Part shown: positions 17,096-29,246 of the stretch, piece by piece | How the letters are laid out: every line of letters starts with the position of its first letter | Numbering within the stretch: position 1 is the stretch's first letter | DNA from: Povalibacter uvarum | GTDB taxonomy: Bacteria; Pseudomonadota; Gammaproteobacteria; Steroidobacterales; Steroidobacteraceae | Length of the DNA stretch: 64,000 nucleotides | Reading direction: 5' to 3' | Assembly: GCF_014202975.1 (NCBI RefSeq) | Contig: NZ_JACHHZ010000002.1 | Coordinates: forward strand, 806,001-870,000 | Notes under the pieces: model-generated | Databases searched by the model: none | What the model was told of the DNA's origin: nothing | What the model saw: the letters and a program-made list of their open reading frames with translations, nothing else | Position numbers and translations under genes: made by a program

Positions 17096-17899
17096 ATGCA
17101 CCGCATCCTCGCCATCACCAATCAGAAAGGCGGCGTCGGCAAGACGACGACCAGCGTGAATCTCGCTGCGTCGCTGCAGGCGACGAAGCGGCGCGTGCTG
17201 CTGATCGATATCGATCCGCAGGGCAATGCAACGATGGGATGCGGCGTCGACAAGCGCACTGTCCAGAAGACGACGACAGATGTGCTGCTCGGTGAGAGCG
17301 ACCTCGCCTCAGCGCTGGTGTCGGTGGATTATTCGGACTTCAAGCTGCTGCCCGCGAACCAGGATCTCGTGGCGGCCGAAGTCGAGCTGATGGGCAAGCC
17401 GGGTTGTGAGTCGCGATTGCGCGATGCACTGCAGCCCGTGATCGATCAGTTCGATGTCGTGCTGATCGACTGTCCGCCCGCGCTCAACATGCTGACGGTG
17501 AATGCGCTCGTCGCCGCCGAGGGCGTGCTGATTCCCATGCAGTGCGAGTACTACGCACTCGAAGGTCTGACGGCGCTCGTGAACACGATCGAGCAGATCC
17601 GGTCGGGTCCGAATCCGCAGCTGGAGATTCACGGCATCCTGCGCACCATGTTCGATCCGCGGAACAACCTCGCCAACGAGGTCTCGGCCCAGCTGATCGA
17701 GCACTTCAAAGGCAAAGTGTTTCGCACCATCATCCCGCGCAACGTGCGCCTCGCGGAAGCGCCGAGCTTCGGCAAGCCGGCGCTCTATTTCGATCGCGAA
17801 TCCCGCGGCGCCCTCGCTTATCTCGCGCTGGCCGGCGAAATGATCCGCCGCTCCGAAGGCGAAGAGATGCCGCCGGCGGTGGAGGCGGTGGGGACATGA
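17096..17899 (+). CDS. parA: Chromosome partitioning ATPase ParA
   Basis: Walker-type ATPase that moves ParB-parS complexes for chromosome segregation. From ATG 17096 it is 267 residues. The deviant Walker A KGGVGKTTT lies at 11-19, RVLLIDIDPQGNATMG follows, and VVLIDCPPALNMLT is the second Asp motif. It has no N-terminal DNA-binding extension, so it is the chromosomal (Soj-like) type. parB follows after a heptad element. I found no convincing parS palindrome in the window. Confidence 0.96.
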   Translation: MHRILAITNQKGGVGKTTTSVNLAASLQATKRRVLLIDIDPQGNATMGCGVDKRTVQKTTTDVLLGESDLASALVSVDYSDFKLLPANQDLVAAEVELMGKPGCESRLRDALQPVIDQFDVVLIDCPPALNMLTVNALVAAEGVLIPMQCEYYALEGLTALVNTIEQIRSGPNPQLEIHGILRTMFDPRNNLANEVSAQLIEHFKGKVFRTIIPRNVRLAEAPSFGKPALYFDRESRGALAYLALAGEMIRRSEGEEMPPAVEAVGT

Positions 17900-17903
17900 G
17901 GGA

Positions 17904-17996
17904 GAAGCCGATGAGCGATGAGCGACGAGCGATGACCCAGAGGCTCTCGTGTCCTGTTTTCGTTCTCCGGCTCGTTGCTCGCAGCTACTCGCTTCC
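17904..17996. repeat. Heptad element 9 (parA-parB)
   Basis: The left arm (17904-17943) has ATGAGCG/ACGAGCG units ending in CCCAGAGG. The right arm (17963-17996) begins TTCTCCGGCTCGTTGCTCGC and ends CTCGCTTCCC. Pairing is imperfect but the 7-bp period is clear in both arms. It lies between the parA stop (17899) and the parB start (18010). Confidence 0.8.
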
Positions 17997-18009
17997 CAGC
18001 CTCTAACGT

Positions 18010-18912
18010 ATGTCCACCAAACGCCCCAGCCTTGGCCGCGGCCTCGGCGCCTTGCTCGGTCAGCCCGCGCCCGCAGCGGCCAGCGAAGCGCCTGTCGCGC
18101 AACTGCGTCCTGACGAGGAGCTCGTCAAACTGCCCGTCGATCTGCTTCAGCGAGGCAAGTATCAGCCGCGCATCGACATGCACATGGAGACGCTGCAGGA
18201 GCTGGCGGATTCGATCAAGGCTCAGGGACTGATCCAGCCGATTCTCGTGAGACCGATCGGCGAGCCGGTTGCGGGACAGCCGCGGCGTTACGAGATCATC
18301 GCGGGCGAACGCCGCTGGCGTGCCGCGCAGTTGGCCGGGCTGCATGAGATTCCGTCGATCGTGCGGCGCGTGCCGGATGAAGCGGCCGTTGCGATGGCGC
18401 TCATCGAGAACATCCAGCGCGAGAATCTCAATCCGCTCGAAGAAGCGCGGGCGCTCGAACGCCTCATCTCCGAGTTCGACATGACTCATGCGACGGCGGC
18501 GGAAGCGGTCGGTCGTTCACGCGCTGCCGTTTCGAATCTGCTGCGCCTGCTCGATCTGTGCGACGAAGCCAAAGCGCTCGTTGAACGCGGTGAGCTCGAA
18601 ATGGGACACGCGCGTGCATTGCTCGGCCTCGAGAACAAGCGCCAGCAGGCTGAAGTCGCCGCGATGGTGGCGAAGAAGAAGCTTTCGGTGCGCGAGACCG
18701 AGGCGCTGGTGCGCCGCATGGTGACGGGCGCTGCGAACGAAGCGCCGCCGGCCCCGCGGGTCGATCCGAACATCCGCAAGCTGGAGAGCGATCTGTCGGA
18801 AAAACTCGGGGCCAAGGTGCAGGTCCAGCATTCGAGTTCGGGCAAGGGAAAGCTCGTGATCGCGTACCACACGCTCGATGAGCTCGACGGTATCATCGAG
18901 CACATTCGTTGA
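18010..18912 (+). CDS. parB: Chromosome partitioning protein ParB
   Basis: CTP-dependent DNA clamp that loads at parS. The 300-residue protein begins [17 protein letters not shown], the peptide expected to stimulate ParA. It carries the ParB/Srx CTP-binding boxes ([24 protein letters not shown]), [18 protein letters not shown], an HTH ([20 protein letters not shown]), and a C-terminal dimerisation region. It is cotranscribed with parA in appearance. Confidence 0.96.
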   Translation: MSTKRPSLGRGLGALLGQPAPAAASEAPVAQLRPDEELVKLPVDLLQRGKYQPRIDMHMETLQELADSIKAQGLIQPILVRPIGEPVAGQPRRYEIIAGERRWRAAQLAGLHEIPSIVRRVPDEAAVAMALIENIQRENLNPLEEARALERLISEFDMTHATAAEAVGRSRAAVSNLLRLLDLCDEAKALVERGELEMGHARALLGLENKRQQAEVAAMVAKKKLSVRETEALVRRMVTGAANEAPPAPRVDPNIRKLESDLSEKLGAKVQVQHSSSGKGKLVIAYHTLDELDGIIEHIR

Positions 18913-18963
18913 CCGCGGACGGCGGCTCAAGACTTCACACCTGCAAGGAGGCTCTCGGGGGAA

Positions 18964-21291
18964 ATGCGCATCGCGCGAGCATCAGACACCGCGAGTGCAT
19001 CACGAAGAACAATAAGGACTCTCTGCGGCTCGATCGCGCTGTATACAGCGATGACGGTTGCGGCCCACGGCGAAATCGTCGTCGACGGCCGCATCGATGA
19101 ATCCGAATGGCAGCAGGCCGCGCAATGCAACGGCTGGCTGCGCACCGAACCCTTCGCACGCGACATTCCCCGCTTCGCCAACGATCTGCGCATCGTCGCC
19201 ACGCCTGAAGGCCTGGCTGCGGCATTCACGATAGATCACCCCGCCAGCGAACGGCGCGTGAGACCGCGCACGCCGCGCGACTCCGAAACGCTCACCGGGG
19301 ACTCCGTCACGCTGCTGGTCGACTTCGACGCGACCGGCCAGACGGGGTACGAGTTTTCCGTGGGCCTGGGCGGCGGCGTACGCGACGGCATCGTCACCAA
19401 CCAGAACAGCTTCGATCGCGATTGGGACGGGCGATGGACTCACGCGGTGCGCGAGACACCCGACCAGTGGTTCGTCGAGCTTCTGATTCCCTGGGACACG
19501 GTGAGCATGCGGCCGATCGAAGGAGAGTCGCGAACGATCGGCGTGTATGGCAGCCGGTTCTTCTTCGATCGCACCGAGCGCTACGCGTGCCCGGGCATCT
19601 CAGCGGATCTCACACCCGCATTCCTCAATGATTTTCAGCGGATCGACATCGCGCAGTTCAAAGTGGCGGCAACGCTCGACTTCACGCCGTACGCCACCGC
19701 GATTCGCGACAACCTGACGGATGACGTCGATCTCAAGGCGGGCGCGGATCTGAGCTGGCGGCCTTCGCAGAATCTCTGGCTCACGGCGACGCTCAATCCC
19801 GATTTCGGCCAGGTCGAGAGCGACGAGCTGGTCGTCGATTTCTCCGCGATTGAAACCGTGTACACGGACAAGCGTCCGTTCTTCACCGAGAACCAGGACA
19901 TCTTCGAGCTGAATACGCCGGCCAACGGCCAGCTCATCTATACGCGACGCGTCGGCGGGCCGACGGACGACGGTGTCGAGGGCTCCACCGATATCGATGG
20001 CGCCCTCAAGTTCAGCGGAAAGAGTCGCTCGCTTGCATACGGCGCCTTCGTCGCGCAGGAAGACGAGTACGACGAAGACATTGGCCGGCTGTTCGCGGCC
20101 GCGCGCTTTGCATGGCTCGACCAGGGCAAGCGCGTCGGCTATCTCGGAACGTGGACCGATCATCCGCTGATCGATCGGGACGCGGCGATCAACTCGGTGG
20201 ACTACGACCTCACGCCGAACGACTGGTGGCGCATCGCGGGCCAGGTCATCCGCTCGGATATTTCCACCGCGGGTGAGAGCGAGACGGGCTATGAAGCCTG
20301 GGTGCAGGCGGATCTCAACCGCACTTCTTCGCTCACGCATACGGTGCGGTTTCTCTACATCGACGAAGATTTCGATCTGAACGATCTCGGCTACATGGAA
20401 CGCAACTCGCTGCGCCAGGCCGAGTGGGATACGAATCGCAGCGTCACAGGCCGGGCGGGCGGTCGCATCAACGGCGAAACGCAGCGGCTGTATCTCGTCT
20501 ATCGCGAGAACGATGGCGGCGAGCGACTGCAATCGCGCCTCCAGCTCTCGCGCGATGTGATCTACAACAGCAAGTGGCGCGCGTACGAAGAACTGCGCGT
20601 GATTCCGAACGGAGTCGACGACCTCATCTCGCGCGGCAATGGACCGGTCCAGATCGATACGCGCTACAGCGCCTATACCGATTTCACGTCGCCGCGAATC
20701 GGCAACTGGCAGTACATCGTGGGTGCGTATCTGTTTCAGCAGGGCGTCGAGGACTACTCCGGGCGAATGCAGTTCGTCACGGTCTGGTATCCGACCGACA
20801 AACTGACGCTGCGACTCGATGTCCTGCCCGAATACACGGACGACTGGTTGCTGTGGGAGGAGGGCAATCTGTTCGGCACGTATCGGGGCCGCAGGCTCGA
20901 CTTCGATTTCCGCCTGGACTGGATCCCGGTCCCGCGACACGAGCTGCGCATCCGCTGGCAATGGATCGGAATCGACGCCGACCCCCGTCAGGCGTGGCGC
21001 AGCGACGCCAATGGCGATCTTCGGCCCGTAACCCCGCTGGCTGTCGAGGCCGTGGCTCCGATCACGAACCCCGCCGATTCGGCCGTCGTGCCGTTCACCG
21101 TGAACAACCTCGGACTGCAGATCCGGTATCGGTACGAGCTGGCGCCGCAGTCCGACCTGTACCTGGTCTATGCACGTGGCGGATTTGGCCTGACCAACGA
21201 TGACGATCGCCGCATCCGCGATCTCTTCCACGACATGGGCGACCTGCGCGATGCCGATCAATTCCTGATCAAGGTCAGCTATCGCCTGTAA
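18964..21291 (+). CDS. DUF5916 outer-membrane protein with N-terminal CBM9-like domain
   Basis: A 775-residue exported protein. A signal-like segment ends near residue 36 (MTVAAHG). A carbohydrate-binding family 9-like sandwich follows (about 36-240, starting EIVVDGRIDESEWQQA), then a DUF5916 region. The DUF5916 hallmark is NPDFGQVESDELVVDFSAIE plus YTDKRPFFTENQDIF. The C-terminal part alternates polar and aromatic residues as in a beta-barrel and ends KVSYRL. Function is unknown. It sits between parB and atpI, where such a gene is not usual, 51 bp after parB. Confidence 0.8.
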   Translation: MRIARASDTASASRRTIRTLCGSIALYTAMTVAAHGEIVVDGRIDESEWQQAAQCNGWLRTEPFARDIPRFANDLRIVATPEGLAAAFTIDHPASERRVRPRTPRDSETLTGDSVTLLVDFDATGQTGYEFSVGLGGGVRDGIVTNQNSFDRDWDGRWTHAVRETPDQWFVELLIPWDTVSMRPIEGESRTIGVYGSRFFFDRTERYACPGISADLTPAFLNDFQRIDIAQFKVAATLDFTPYATAIRDNLTDDVDLKAGADLSWRPSQNLWLTATLNPDFGQVESDELVVDFSAIETVYTDKRPFFTENQDIFELNTPANGQLIYTRRVGGPTDDGVEGSTDIDGALKFSGKSRSLAYGAFVAQEDEYDEDIGRLFAAARFAWLDQGKRVGYLGTWTDHPLIDRDAAINSVDYDLTPNDWWRIAGQVIRSDISTAGESETGYEAWVQADLNRTSSLTHTVRFLYIDEDFDLNDLGYMERNSLRQAEWDTNRSVTGRAGGRINGETQRLYLVYRENDGGERLQSRLQLSRDVIYNSKWRAYEELRVIPNGVDDLISRGNGPVQIDTRYSAYTDFTSPRIGNWQYIVGAYLFQQGVEDYSGRMQFVTVWYPTDKLTLRLDVLPEYTDDWLLWEEGNLFGTYRGRRLDFDFRLDWIPVPRHELRIRWQWIGIDADPRQAWRSDANGDLRPVTPLAVEAVAPITNPADSAVVPFTVNNLGLQIRYRYELAPQSDLYLVYARGGFGLTNDDDRRIRDLFHDMGDLRDADQFLIKVSYRL

Positions 21292-21424
21292 GGAATGCGC
21301 GCGCTGGCGTTGCGCCCCGGCCCTTTTTCCCTGCCGCAACCGGGTCTTAGCGGCCCGCTACGCAGATCGCACTTCGCGGCAGAAACATCCGTGTTTTGTC
21401 GTATCCCGACTCGCCTCCATTTTC

Positions 21425-21453
21425 TTGAAGCACTGCAAAACGCTGCGTATAAT
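21425..21453 (+). promoter_or_regulatory. Sigma70 promoter of the atp operon
   Basis: TTGAAG (21425-21430), a 17-bp spacer and a perfect TATAAT (21448-21453). It is placed upstream of atpI and oriented toward the operon. It is the best consensus promoter in the window. Confidence 0.8.
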
Positions 21454-21510
21454 CCGCCGCCTTTTCCGGGCGGGGCAGATTGTCGCTCCCGCCGGAACAG
21501 CAGAATTTTC

Positions 21511-21556
21511 AAATGCCACACGTAGCCGGGATACCGGCATTCGCAGTGGCATTTTT
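21511..21556 (+). promoter_or_regulatory. Compound hairpin with T-run in the atp leader (possible attenuator)
   Basis: The outer stem AAATGCCAC (21511-21519) pairs perfectly with GTGGCATTT (21546-21554). It encloses an inner stem GCCGG/CCGGC (21525-21529 / 21534-21538) with a GATA loop. The 3' side runs into five T residues. It lies about 60 nt after the promoter and 80 nt before atpI, so it could act as a partial terminator or a stabilising 5' structure. Confidence 0.6.
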
Positions 21557-21636
21557 GTTGCCCGCTGATCGTAACGGCGTGCGGCGCGAGGCGACCGAAG
21601 AGAGATGGGCCCAAAAAATGGGCCGATGACCAAGTC

Positions 21637-22059
21637 GTGAGCAATTCTCTAGGTCGCACCGCCGGGCAGTCGCTGAAGATCCTGTGGTGGCAGCTCGCAT
21701 GGATTGCCGCAGCGGCCCTGGTGAGCGGCGTCATTTTTGGCGCGCGGGCCGGATGGTCGGTGCTGGCGGGCGGCGGTATCGCGAGTGTGTGGACGGCCTA
21801 CATGGCGTTCACGCTCTACCGCCACAGTCTGAATCGAGGCGCGAGCCTGAGCGCGCTGACATTCGTGACGGCCTGGCTGTTGAAGATGGCGTTCACGATC
21901 GGCCTGCTCGTGATCGCGTTTCGTTCCAGGGTGCTCGTGCCCCTGGGGTTGATTGCAGGTTTGTTCGTGGCGCTGCTGGCGTACTGGGTATGGCTGGCTT
22001 TCGGACTCTCGCAGCGCAAGCCGGCCGCAAGCGGTTCGGCGGATCGGGGAAAAGGGTAA
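21637..22059 (+). CDS. atpI: ATP synthase subunit I
   Basis: Small membrane protein encoded first in atp operons, proposed to help c-ring assembly. The GTG start at 21637 gives 140 residues with four hydrophobic segments (for example WIAAAALVSGVIFG and LIAGLFVALLAYWVWLAF). The conserved AGGGIASVWTAYM segment matches the family. No clear ribosome site precedes the GTG, and a small GC hairpin lies just upstream. atpB follows after 3 bp. Confidence 0.85.
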   Translation: MSNSLGRTAGQSLKILWWQLAWIAAAALVSGVIFGARAGWSVLAGGGIASVWTAYMAFTLYRHSLNRGASLSALTFVTAWLLKMAFTIGLLVIAFRSRVLVPLGLIAGLFVALLAYWVWLAFGLSQRKPAASGSADRGKG

Positions 22060-22062
22060 ATC

Positions 22063-22938
22063 ATGCTGAAGCTGTCGATCGCAAGTGAGGGCGGACACGA
22101 ATCCGGCGGCATGTCGGAATACATTTCCCATCACCTGACCTATCTCTCGAACCAGGTTCAGGGCGCCCTCTTCGACATCAACGTCCTGCATCTCGACACG
22201 ATCTTCTTCTCGATTCTCTGCGGTCTGCTGTTCCTGATCCCGTTCTACCTCGCCGCGCGCCGCTCAACCGCGGGTGTGCCCGGCCGTTTCCAGGCGTTCG
22301 TGGAAATGCTGGTCGAGTTCGTCGAGGAACAGGCCAAGGGAATGGTTCACGGCAAGCTCACGTACATCGCGCCGCTGGCGCTTTCGGTGTTCGTCTGGGT
22401 CGCCCTGATGAACGCCATCGACCTGCTCCCGGTCGACCTGCTGCCCTGGATCGCGCACAACGTTTTCCACATCGATTACCTGCGGCCGCTGCCGACCGCG
22501 GACCTCAACGGCACGTTCGGCATCGCGATCGGTGTGCTGCTGCTGGTCTTCTACTACAACATCAAGATCAAGGGTGTCGGCGGCTTCGCGCACCAGTGGA
22601 TCACGGCCCCGTTCGGCAACGTCAAGCTGTCGGCCAATCCGCTGACCTGGGTCGGCTTTCTGCTGCTCGCGGTCGTGAACATCCTCTTCACGATCATCGA
22701 GTACGTCGGCGCCACCTTCTCACACGGCATGCGCTTGTTCGGCAACATGTACGCCGGCGAGCTCATCTTCTTCCTCATCGCCGGTCTTGGCGGCACCGCC
22801 ACCGTGCTCGGTATCGCAATGCATCTGGTCATGGGCTCGGTGTGGGCGCTCTTCCACATCCTGATCGTGCTGCTGCAGGCGTTCATTTTCATGATGCTGG
22901 CGCTGGTCTACATCGGCCAGGCGCACGAGCATCACTAA
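22063..22938 (+). CDS. atpB: F1Fo ATP synthase subunit a
   Basis: Stator subunit that forms the proton half-channels. The 291-residue protein has the essential Arg224 in SHGMRLFGNMYAGE and several membrane helices. LMNAIDLLPVDLLPWIAH is typical of proteobacterial subunit a. It starts 4 nt after atpI ends, so the two are probably translationally coupled. Confidence 0.96.
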   Translation: MLKLSIASEGGHESGGMSEYISHHLTYLSNQVQGALFDINVLHLDTIFFSILCGLLFLIPFYLAARRSTAGVPGRFQAFVEMLVEFVEEQAKGMVHGKLTYIAPLALSVFVWVALMNAIDLLPVDLLPWIAHNVFHIDYLRPLPTADLNGTFGIAIGVLLLVFYYNIKIKGVGGFAHQWITAPFGNVKLSANPLTWVGFLLLAVVNILFTIIEYVGATFSHGMRLFGNMYAGELIFFLIAGLGGTATVLGIAMHLVMGSVWALFHILIVLLQAFIFMMLALVYIGQAHEHH

Positions 22939-23232
<294 letters not shown>

Positions 23233-23301
23233 AGTCATTCGGCGCGCCGCACCGCGTGCGCGCTGACCGCAGATCGATTCGAAGCGTAGGCAGTTACTTC
23301 C

Positions 23302-23781
23302 ATGAATCTGAACGCAACACTGTTCGTGCAGCTGGCCGTGTTCTTCGTCCTGTCCTGGGTGACGATGAAGTTCATCTGGCCGCCGTTGATCACGGCCATC
23401 GATGAGCGCCGCAAGAAGATCGCCGACGGTCTCGCGTCCGCCGAAAAGGCGGACAAGAGTCTCGCCGAAGCGAAAGCGAACGCGACGCAGGTGCTGAAGG
23501 AAGCGCACGCCCAGGCGGGCAAGATCGTCGAGCAGGCAAACCGCCGCTCGAACGAGCTCGTCGAGGAAGCGCGCGGCACCGCCCTCGCGGAAGGCCAGCG
23601 CCTCATCGCCGATGCGCGTGAACAGGTCGTGCTCGACTCCAACCGGGCTCGCGCCCAGTTGAGCAAGGAAGTCGCGGCGATCGCTGTCAGCGGTGCGAGC
23701 AAGCTCCTCGGCCGGGAGATCGATGCCCGCGCCCATGCGGACCTGCTCGACAAGCTGGCGCTCGAAATCGAACGCGGCTGA
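23302..23781 (+). CDS. atpF: F1Fo ATP synthase subunit b
   Basis: Peripheral-stalk subunit, 159 residues. An N-terminal membrane helix (LFVQLAVFFVLSWVTMKFIW) is followed by a long charged coiled coil (IDERRKKIADGLASAEKADK onward) that dimerises and reaches subunit delta. Length and layout are typical. atpH follows after 15 bp. Confidence 0.95.
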   Translation: MNLNATLFVQLAVFFVLSWVTMKFIWPPLITAIDERRKKIADGLASAEKADKSLAEAKANATQVLKEAHAQAGKIVEQANRRSNELVEEARGTALAEGQRLIADAREQVVLDSNRARAQLSKEVAAIAVSGASKLLGREIDARAHADLLDKLALEIERG

Positions 23782-23796
23782 CGCACCGGAGCATCG

Positions 23797-24333
23797 ATGG
23801 CTGAGAAAGTCACAATCGCCCGGCCTTACGCCCGCGCCGCCTTCGGGTACGCGCAGGACCAGAAGGCTTTCGCGAAATGGTCCGACCTGCTTGGAAAGGC
23901 TTCGGCGGTAGTCGCCGATCCGCAGGTCGCGCGGTTGCTGTCGAGCCCGCGTGTCACACCCGCGCAGCTCGTCGATCTGATCGGCGAGATCGCAGGTGGA
24001 GCGCTCGACGAGCACGGCAGGAATTTCCTCGACACGCTGGCGCAGAACCGCCGGTTGGGGTTCCTGCCGGAAATCGCGGCGATCTACGAAACGCTGCGCG
24101 CCGAAGTCGAGAACATCGCCGATGTGCAGATCACGTCGGCGGTTGCCCTCAGCGACGTCCAGCGTGACCGCCTCGCCCAGGCGCTGCGCAAGCGCATGAA
24201 GCGTGAAGTGCGGTTGCATTGCGATGTCGATCCTTCGCTGATCGCCGGCGCGATCGTGCGTTCGGGCGACCTGGTGATCGACGGCTCGCTGAAGGCGGGA
24301 CTCGACCGCCTGGCCTCGAGCATCGCTCAGTAG
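23797..24333 (+). CDS. atpH: F1Fo ATP synthase subunit delta
   Basis: Connects the b stalk to the top of F1. The 178-residue protein begins MAEKVTIARPYARAAFGYAQ, the usual N-terminal signature, and ends with the conserved SGDLVIDGSLKAGLDRLA-like segment. atpA follows after 72 bp; unlike the later junctions in the operon this gap has no heptad repeat. Confidence 0.95.
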   Translation: MAEKVTIARPYARAAFGYAQDQKAFAKWSDLLGKASAVVADPQVARLLSSPRVTPAQLVDLIGEIAGGALDEHGRNFLDTLAQNRRLGFLPEIAAIYETLRAEVENIADVQITSAVALSDVQRDRLAQALRKRMKREVRLHCDVDPSLIAGAIVRSGDLVIDGSLKAGLDRLASSIAQ

Positions 24334-24405
24334 CAGAGAGAAACGAATTCAGGAGGGACGGCGCGGGCCGGACCTTCATCAAGGTAGCGGACCGGAGCAG
24401 CAGTA

Positions 24406-25947
<1,542 letters not shown>

Positions 25948-25951
25948 GGCC

Positions 25952-26043
25952 GAAGTGACTGGCGGATAGCGGATAGTGACTAGTCAGAACAAGATTCCGA
26001 TGTTCGACCCATCCGCCATCCGCTATCCGCTATCCGCTTCTGG
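25952..26043. repeat. Heptad element 10 (atpA-atpG)
   Basis: The left part (25952-25990) contains GCGGATA units, then GTGACTAGTCAGAAC. The right arm (26008-26040) is 33 nt of ATCCGCC/ATCCGCT units, ending CCGCTTC followed by TGG. It starts about 5 bp after the atpA stop and ends about 10 bp before the atpG ATG. The right arm is nearly identical to those of elements 6 and 16. Confidence 0.87.
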
Positions 26044-26052
26044 ACTTTAAAA

Positions 26053-26922
26053 ATGCCCGGCATCAAAGAAATCCGCATCAAGATCGCGAGCTTCAAGAGC
26101 ACGCAGAAAATCACCAAGGCCATGAAGATGGTCGCGGCGAGCAAGATGCGTCGTGCGCAGGAGCGCATGAGCGCGACACGTCCGTACTCGGAGAAGATCC
26201 GTCGCGTGATCGGCCATCTGCGGCACGCGAATCCTGACTTCAAGCATCCGTTCCTGGTGGAGCGTCCGGCCAAGTCGGTCGGCTTCATCATCATCTCGAC
26301 CGATCGCGGTCTGTGCGGCGGTCTGAACGTCAACCTGTTCAAGACGACGCTCGCGGCGATCCGCGACTGGCAGAAGCAGGGTGTCGACGTATCGGTCTGC
26401 CTGATCGGTGCGAAGGCCGTGAACTTCTTCCGCCGCCTGAGCAACGTCAAGACGCTCGCGACCGTGACGCATCTCGGCGATCGCCCGCACGTGGCGGACC
26501 TCATCGGCACGGTGAAGGTCATGCTGGACCTGTACCGCGAAGGCAAGCTCGATCGTCTGTTCGTCGTGAACAACGTCCTCGTCAACACCATGACCCAGAA
26601 GCCGACCGTGCGTCAGCTCCTGCCGGTGGCGGGCGAAGAATCCGAGGACAACAAGCTGCAGAAGTTGTGGGACTACATCTATGAGCCGTCGGCAGCCGAG
26701 CTGCTCGACGGTGTGCTGATGCGCTACATCGAATCGCAGGTCTACCAGGGCGCCGTCGAGAACGTCGCCTGCGAAATGGCAGCCCGCATGGTGGCGATGC
26801 AGAGCGCGACCGACAACGCCGGCAAGCTGATCGAAGAACTTCAGTTGATCTACAACAAGGCCCGCCAGGCCTCGATCACGAAGGAGATCAGTGAAATCGT
26901 GGGCGGCGCGGCGGCAGTCTGA
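26053..26922 (+). CDS. atpG: F1Fo ATP synthase subunit gamma
   Basis: Central rotor shaft, 289 residues. It begins [20 protein letters not shown] and has the conserved [18 protein letters not shown] block and the C-terminal [20 protein letters not shown]. The ATG is preceded by a heptad arm and CTTTAAAA, not by a clear Shine-Dalgarno sequence. Confidence 0.97.
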   Translation: MPGIKEIRIKIASFKSTQKITKAMKMVAASKMRRAQERMSATRPYSEKIRRVIGHLRHANPDFKHPFLVERPAKSVGFIIISTDRGLCGGLNVNLFKTTLAAIRDWQKQGVDVSVCLIGAKAVNFFRRLSNVKTLATVTHLGDRPHVADLIGTVKVMLDLYREGKLDRLFVVNNVLVNTMTQKPTVRQLLPVAGEESEDNKLQKLWDYIYEPSAAELLDGVLMRYIESQVYQGAVENVACEMAARMVAMQSATDNAGKLIEELQLIYNKARQASITKEISEIVGGAAAV

Positions 26923-26928
26923 GATTGA

Positions 26929-28498
<1,570 letters not shown>

Positions 28499-28616
28499 CG
28501 GATAGCGGTTGGCGGTTAGCGGTTAGTTCGGAACGGATACTGAAACAGTTCCTGCTAATCTCCACCGCCAACCTACCGCTGCTTCTGGGCCAACCGCTAA
28601 CCGCTAACCGTTAACC
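28499..28616. repeat. Heptad element 12 (atpD-atpC)
   Basis: The left arm (28499-28526) starts at the first base after the atpD stop and is made of GCGGTTG/GCGGTTA units. The right arm (28583-28616) begins TTCTGGGCCAACCGCTAACC. An inner partial copy (28563-28581, ACCGCCAACC) gives a second pairing option. The atpC ATG is 10 bp further on, behind CTTCTCCTT, with no purine-rich ribosome site. Confidence 0.87.
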
Positions 28617-28626
28617 CCTTCTCCTT

Positions 28627-29046
28627 ATGGCCACAATTCACGTCGACATCGTCAGCGCCGAAGGCGAGATCTTCTCGGGCGAAGCCTCGATGGTTTTCGC
28701 GCCTGCCGTCATGGGCGAGATCGGTATTGCGCCCCGTCACGCGCCGTTGCTGACGACGCTCAAGCCGGGCGAAGTCCGTGTGCAGACGCCGGCGGGCGAA
28801 GAGCAGTTCTTCTACGTCTCCGGCGGGGCGATCGAGATTCAGCCGCACGTCGTCACGGTGCTCGCTGACACGGCATTGCGCGCCAGGGACCTGGACGAAG
28901 CTGCTGCACTGAGCGCGAAGCAGCGTGCCGAAGAAGCCCTCCGCAACCGCGGCGATGTCATCGACAGTGCGAAAGCGCAGGCTGAACTGGTTCGCGCGAC
29001 GGCACAGCTCAAGATGCTCGACAAGCTGCGCAAGATTAAGCAGTGA
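28627..29046 (+). CDS. atpC: F1Fo ATP synthase subunit epsilon
   Basis: Regulatory rotor subunit, 139 residues. The N-terminal beta-sandwich starts MATIHVDIVSAEGEIFSGEA and includes GEIGIAPRHAPLLTTLKPG. The C-terminal helical hairpin (AAALSAKQRAEEALRNRG onward) can inhibit hydrolysis. It has no visible Shine-Dalgarno sequence because the heptad element and a C/T tract directly precede the ATG. Confidence 0.95.
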   Translation: MATIHVDIVSAEGEIFSGEASMVFAPAVMGEIGIAPRHAPLLTTLKPGEVRVQTPAGEEQFFYVSGGAIEIQPHVVTVLADTALRARDLDEAAALSAKQRAEEALRNRGDVIDSAKAQAELVRATAQLKMLDKLRKIKQ

Positions 29047-29068
29047 GGAGTCGGCTGCGCTGGCGGCC

Positions 29069-29232
29069 ATGAGCGGCGAGCGGGTAGCAAACGAGCCAGA
29101 ATGAGAACGCGCCTAAGGGCGCGTTTTCGTTTGTGCGGTAGCTTCCTTTGCAGGCCACGGCTTCGCTACTAGACTCGACTCTCTCGTATCGACGGCCTCG
29201 GCTCCGAACTCCGGCTCACCGCTCGCAGCTTC
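29069..29232. repeat. Heptad element 13 (atpC-glmU) with a terminator in its loop
   Basis: The left arm (29069-29102) has GAGCGGC/GAGCGGG units ending GAGCCAGAA. The right arm (29212-29232) is CCGGCTCACCGCTCGCAGCT. The loop of about 110 nt contains the intrinsic terminator at 29106-29127. Pairing is shorter than in the other elements. Confidence 0.75.
29106..29127 (+). terminator. Intrinsic terminator after atpC
   Basis: Perfect 8-bp stem AACGCGCC (29106-29113) and GGCGCGTT (29118-29125) with a TAAG loop, continuing into TTTTCGTTT. It marks the end of the atp transcript. glmU, 120 bp downstream, then needs its own promoter or read-through. Confidence 0.85.
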
Positions 29233-29246
29233 CATAAGGTTCCCCC

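Larger units (their letters stand above)
21292..21636. other. ATP synthase operon leader region
   Basis: A 345-bp non-coding region between the DUF5916 gene and atpI. It contains a strong sigma70-type promoter (21425-21453), a compound hairpin followed by T residues (21511-21556) and a short GGCCCA-A5-TGGGCC hairpin (21608-21624) just upstream of the atpI start. The resulting leader would be about 175 nt. I see no coding frame with a ribosome site. Confidence 0.6.

Noticed and set aside
16948-18009. parS centromere sites near parAB
   Set aside because: No sequence close to the TGTTTCACGTGAAACA consensus was found around parAB or elsewhere in the window by eye.
21279-21734. Minus-strand frame across the atp leader
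   Set aside because: It covers the atp promoter and leader hairpin antisense and part of atpI; the product has no recognisable features.
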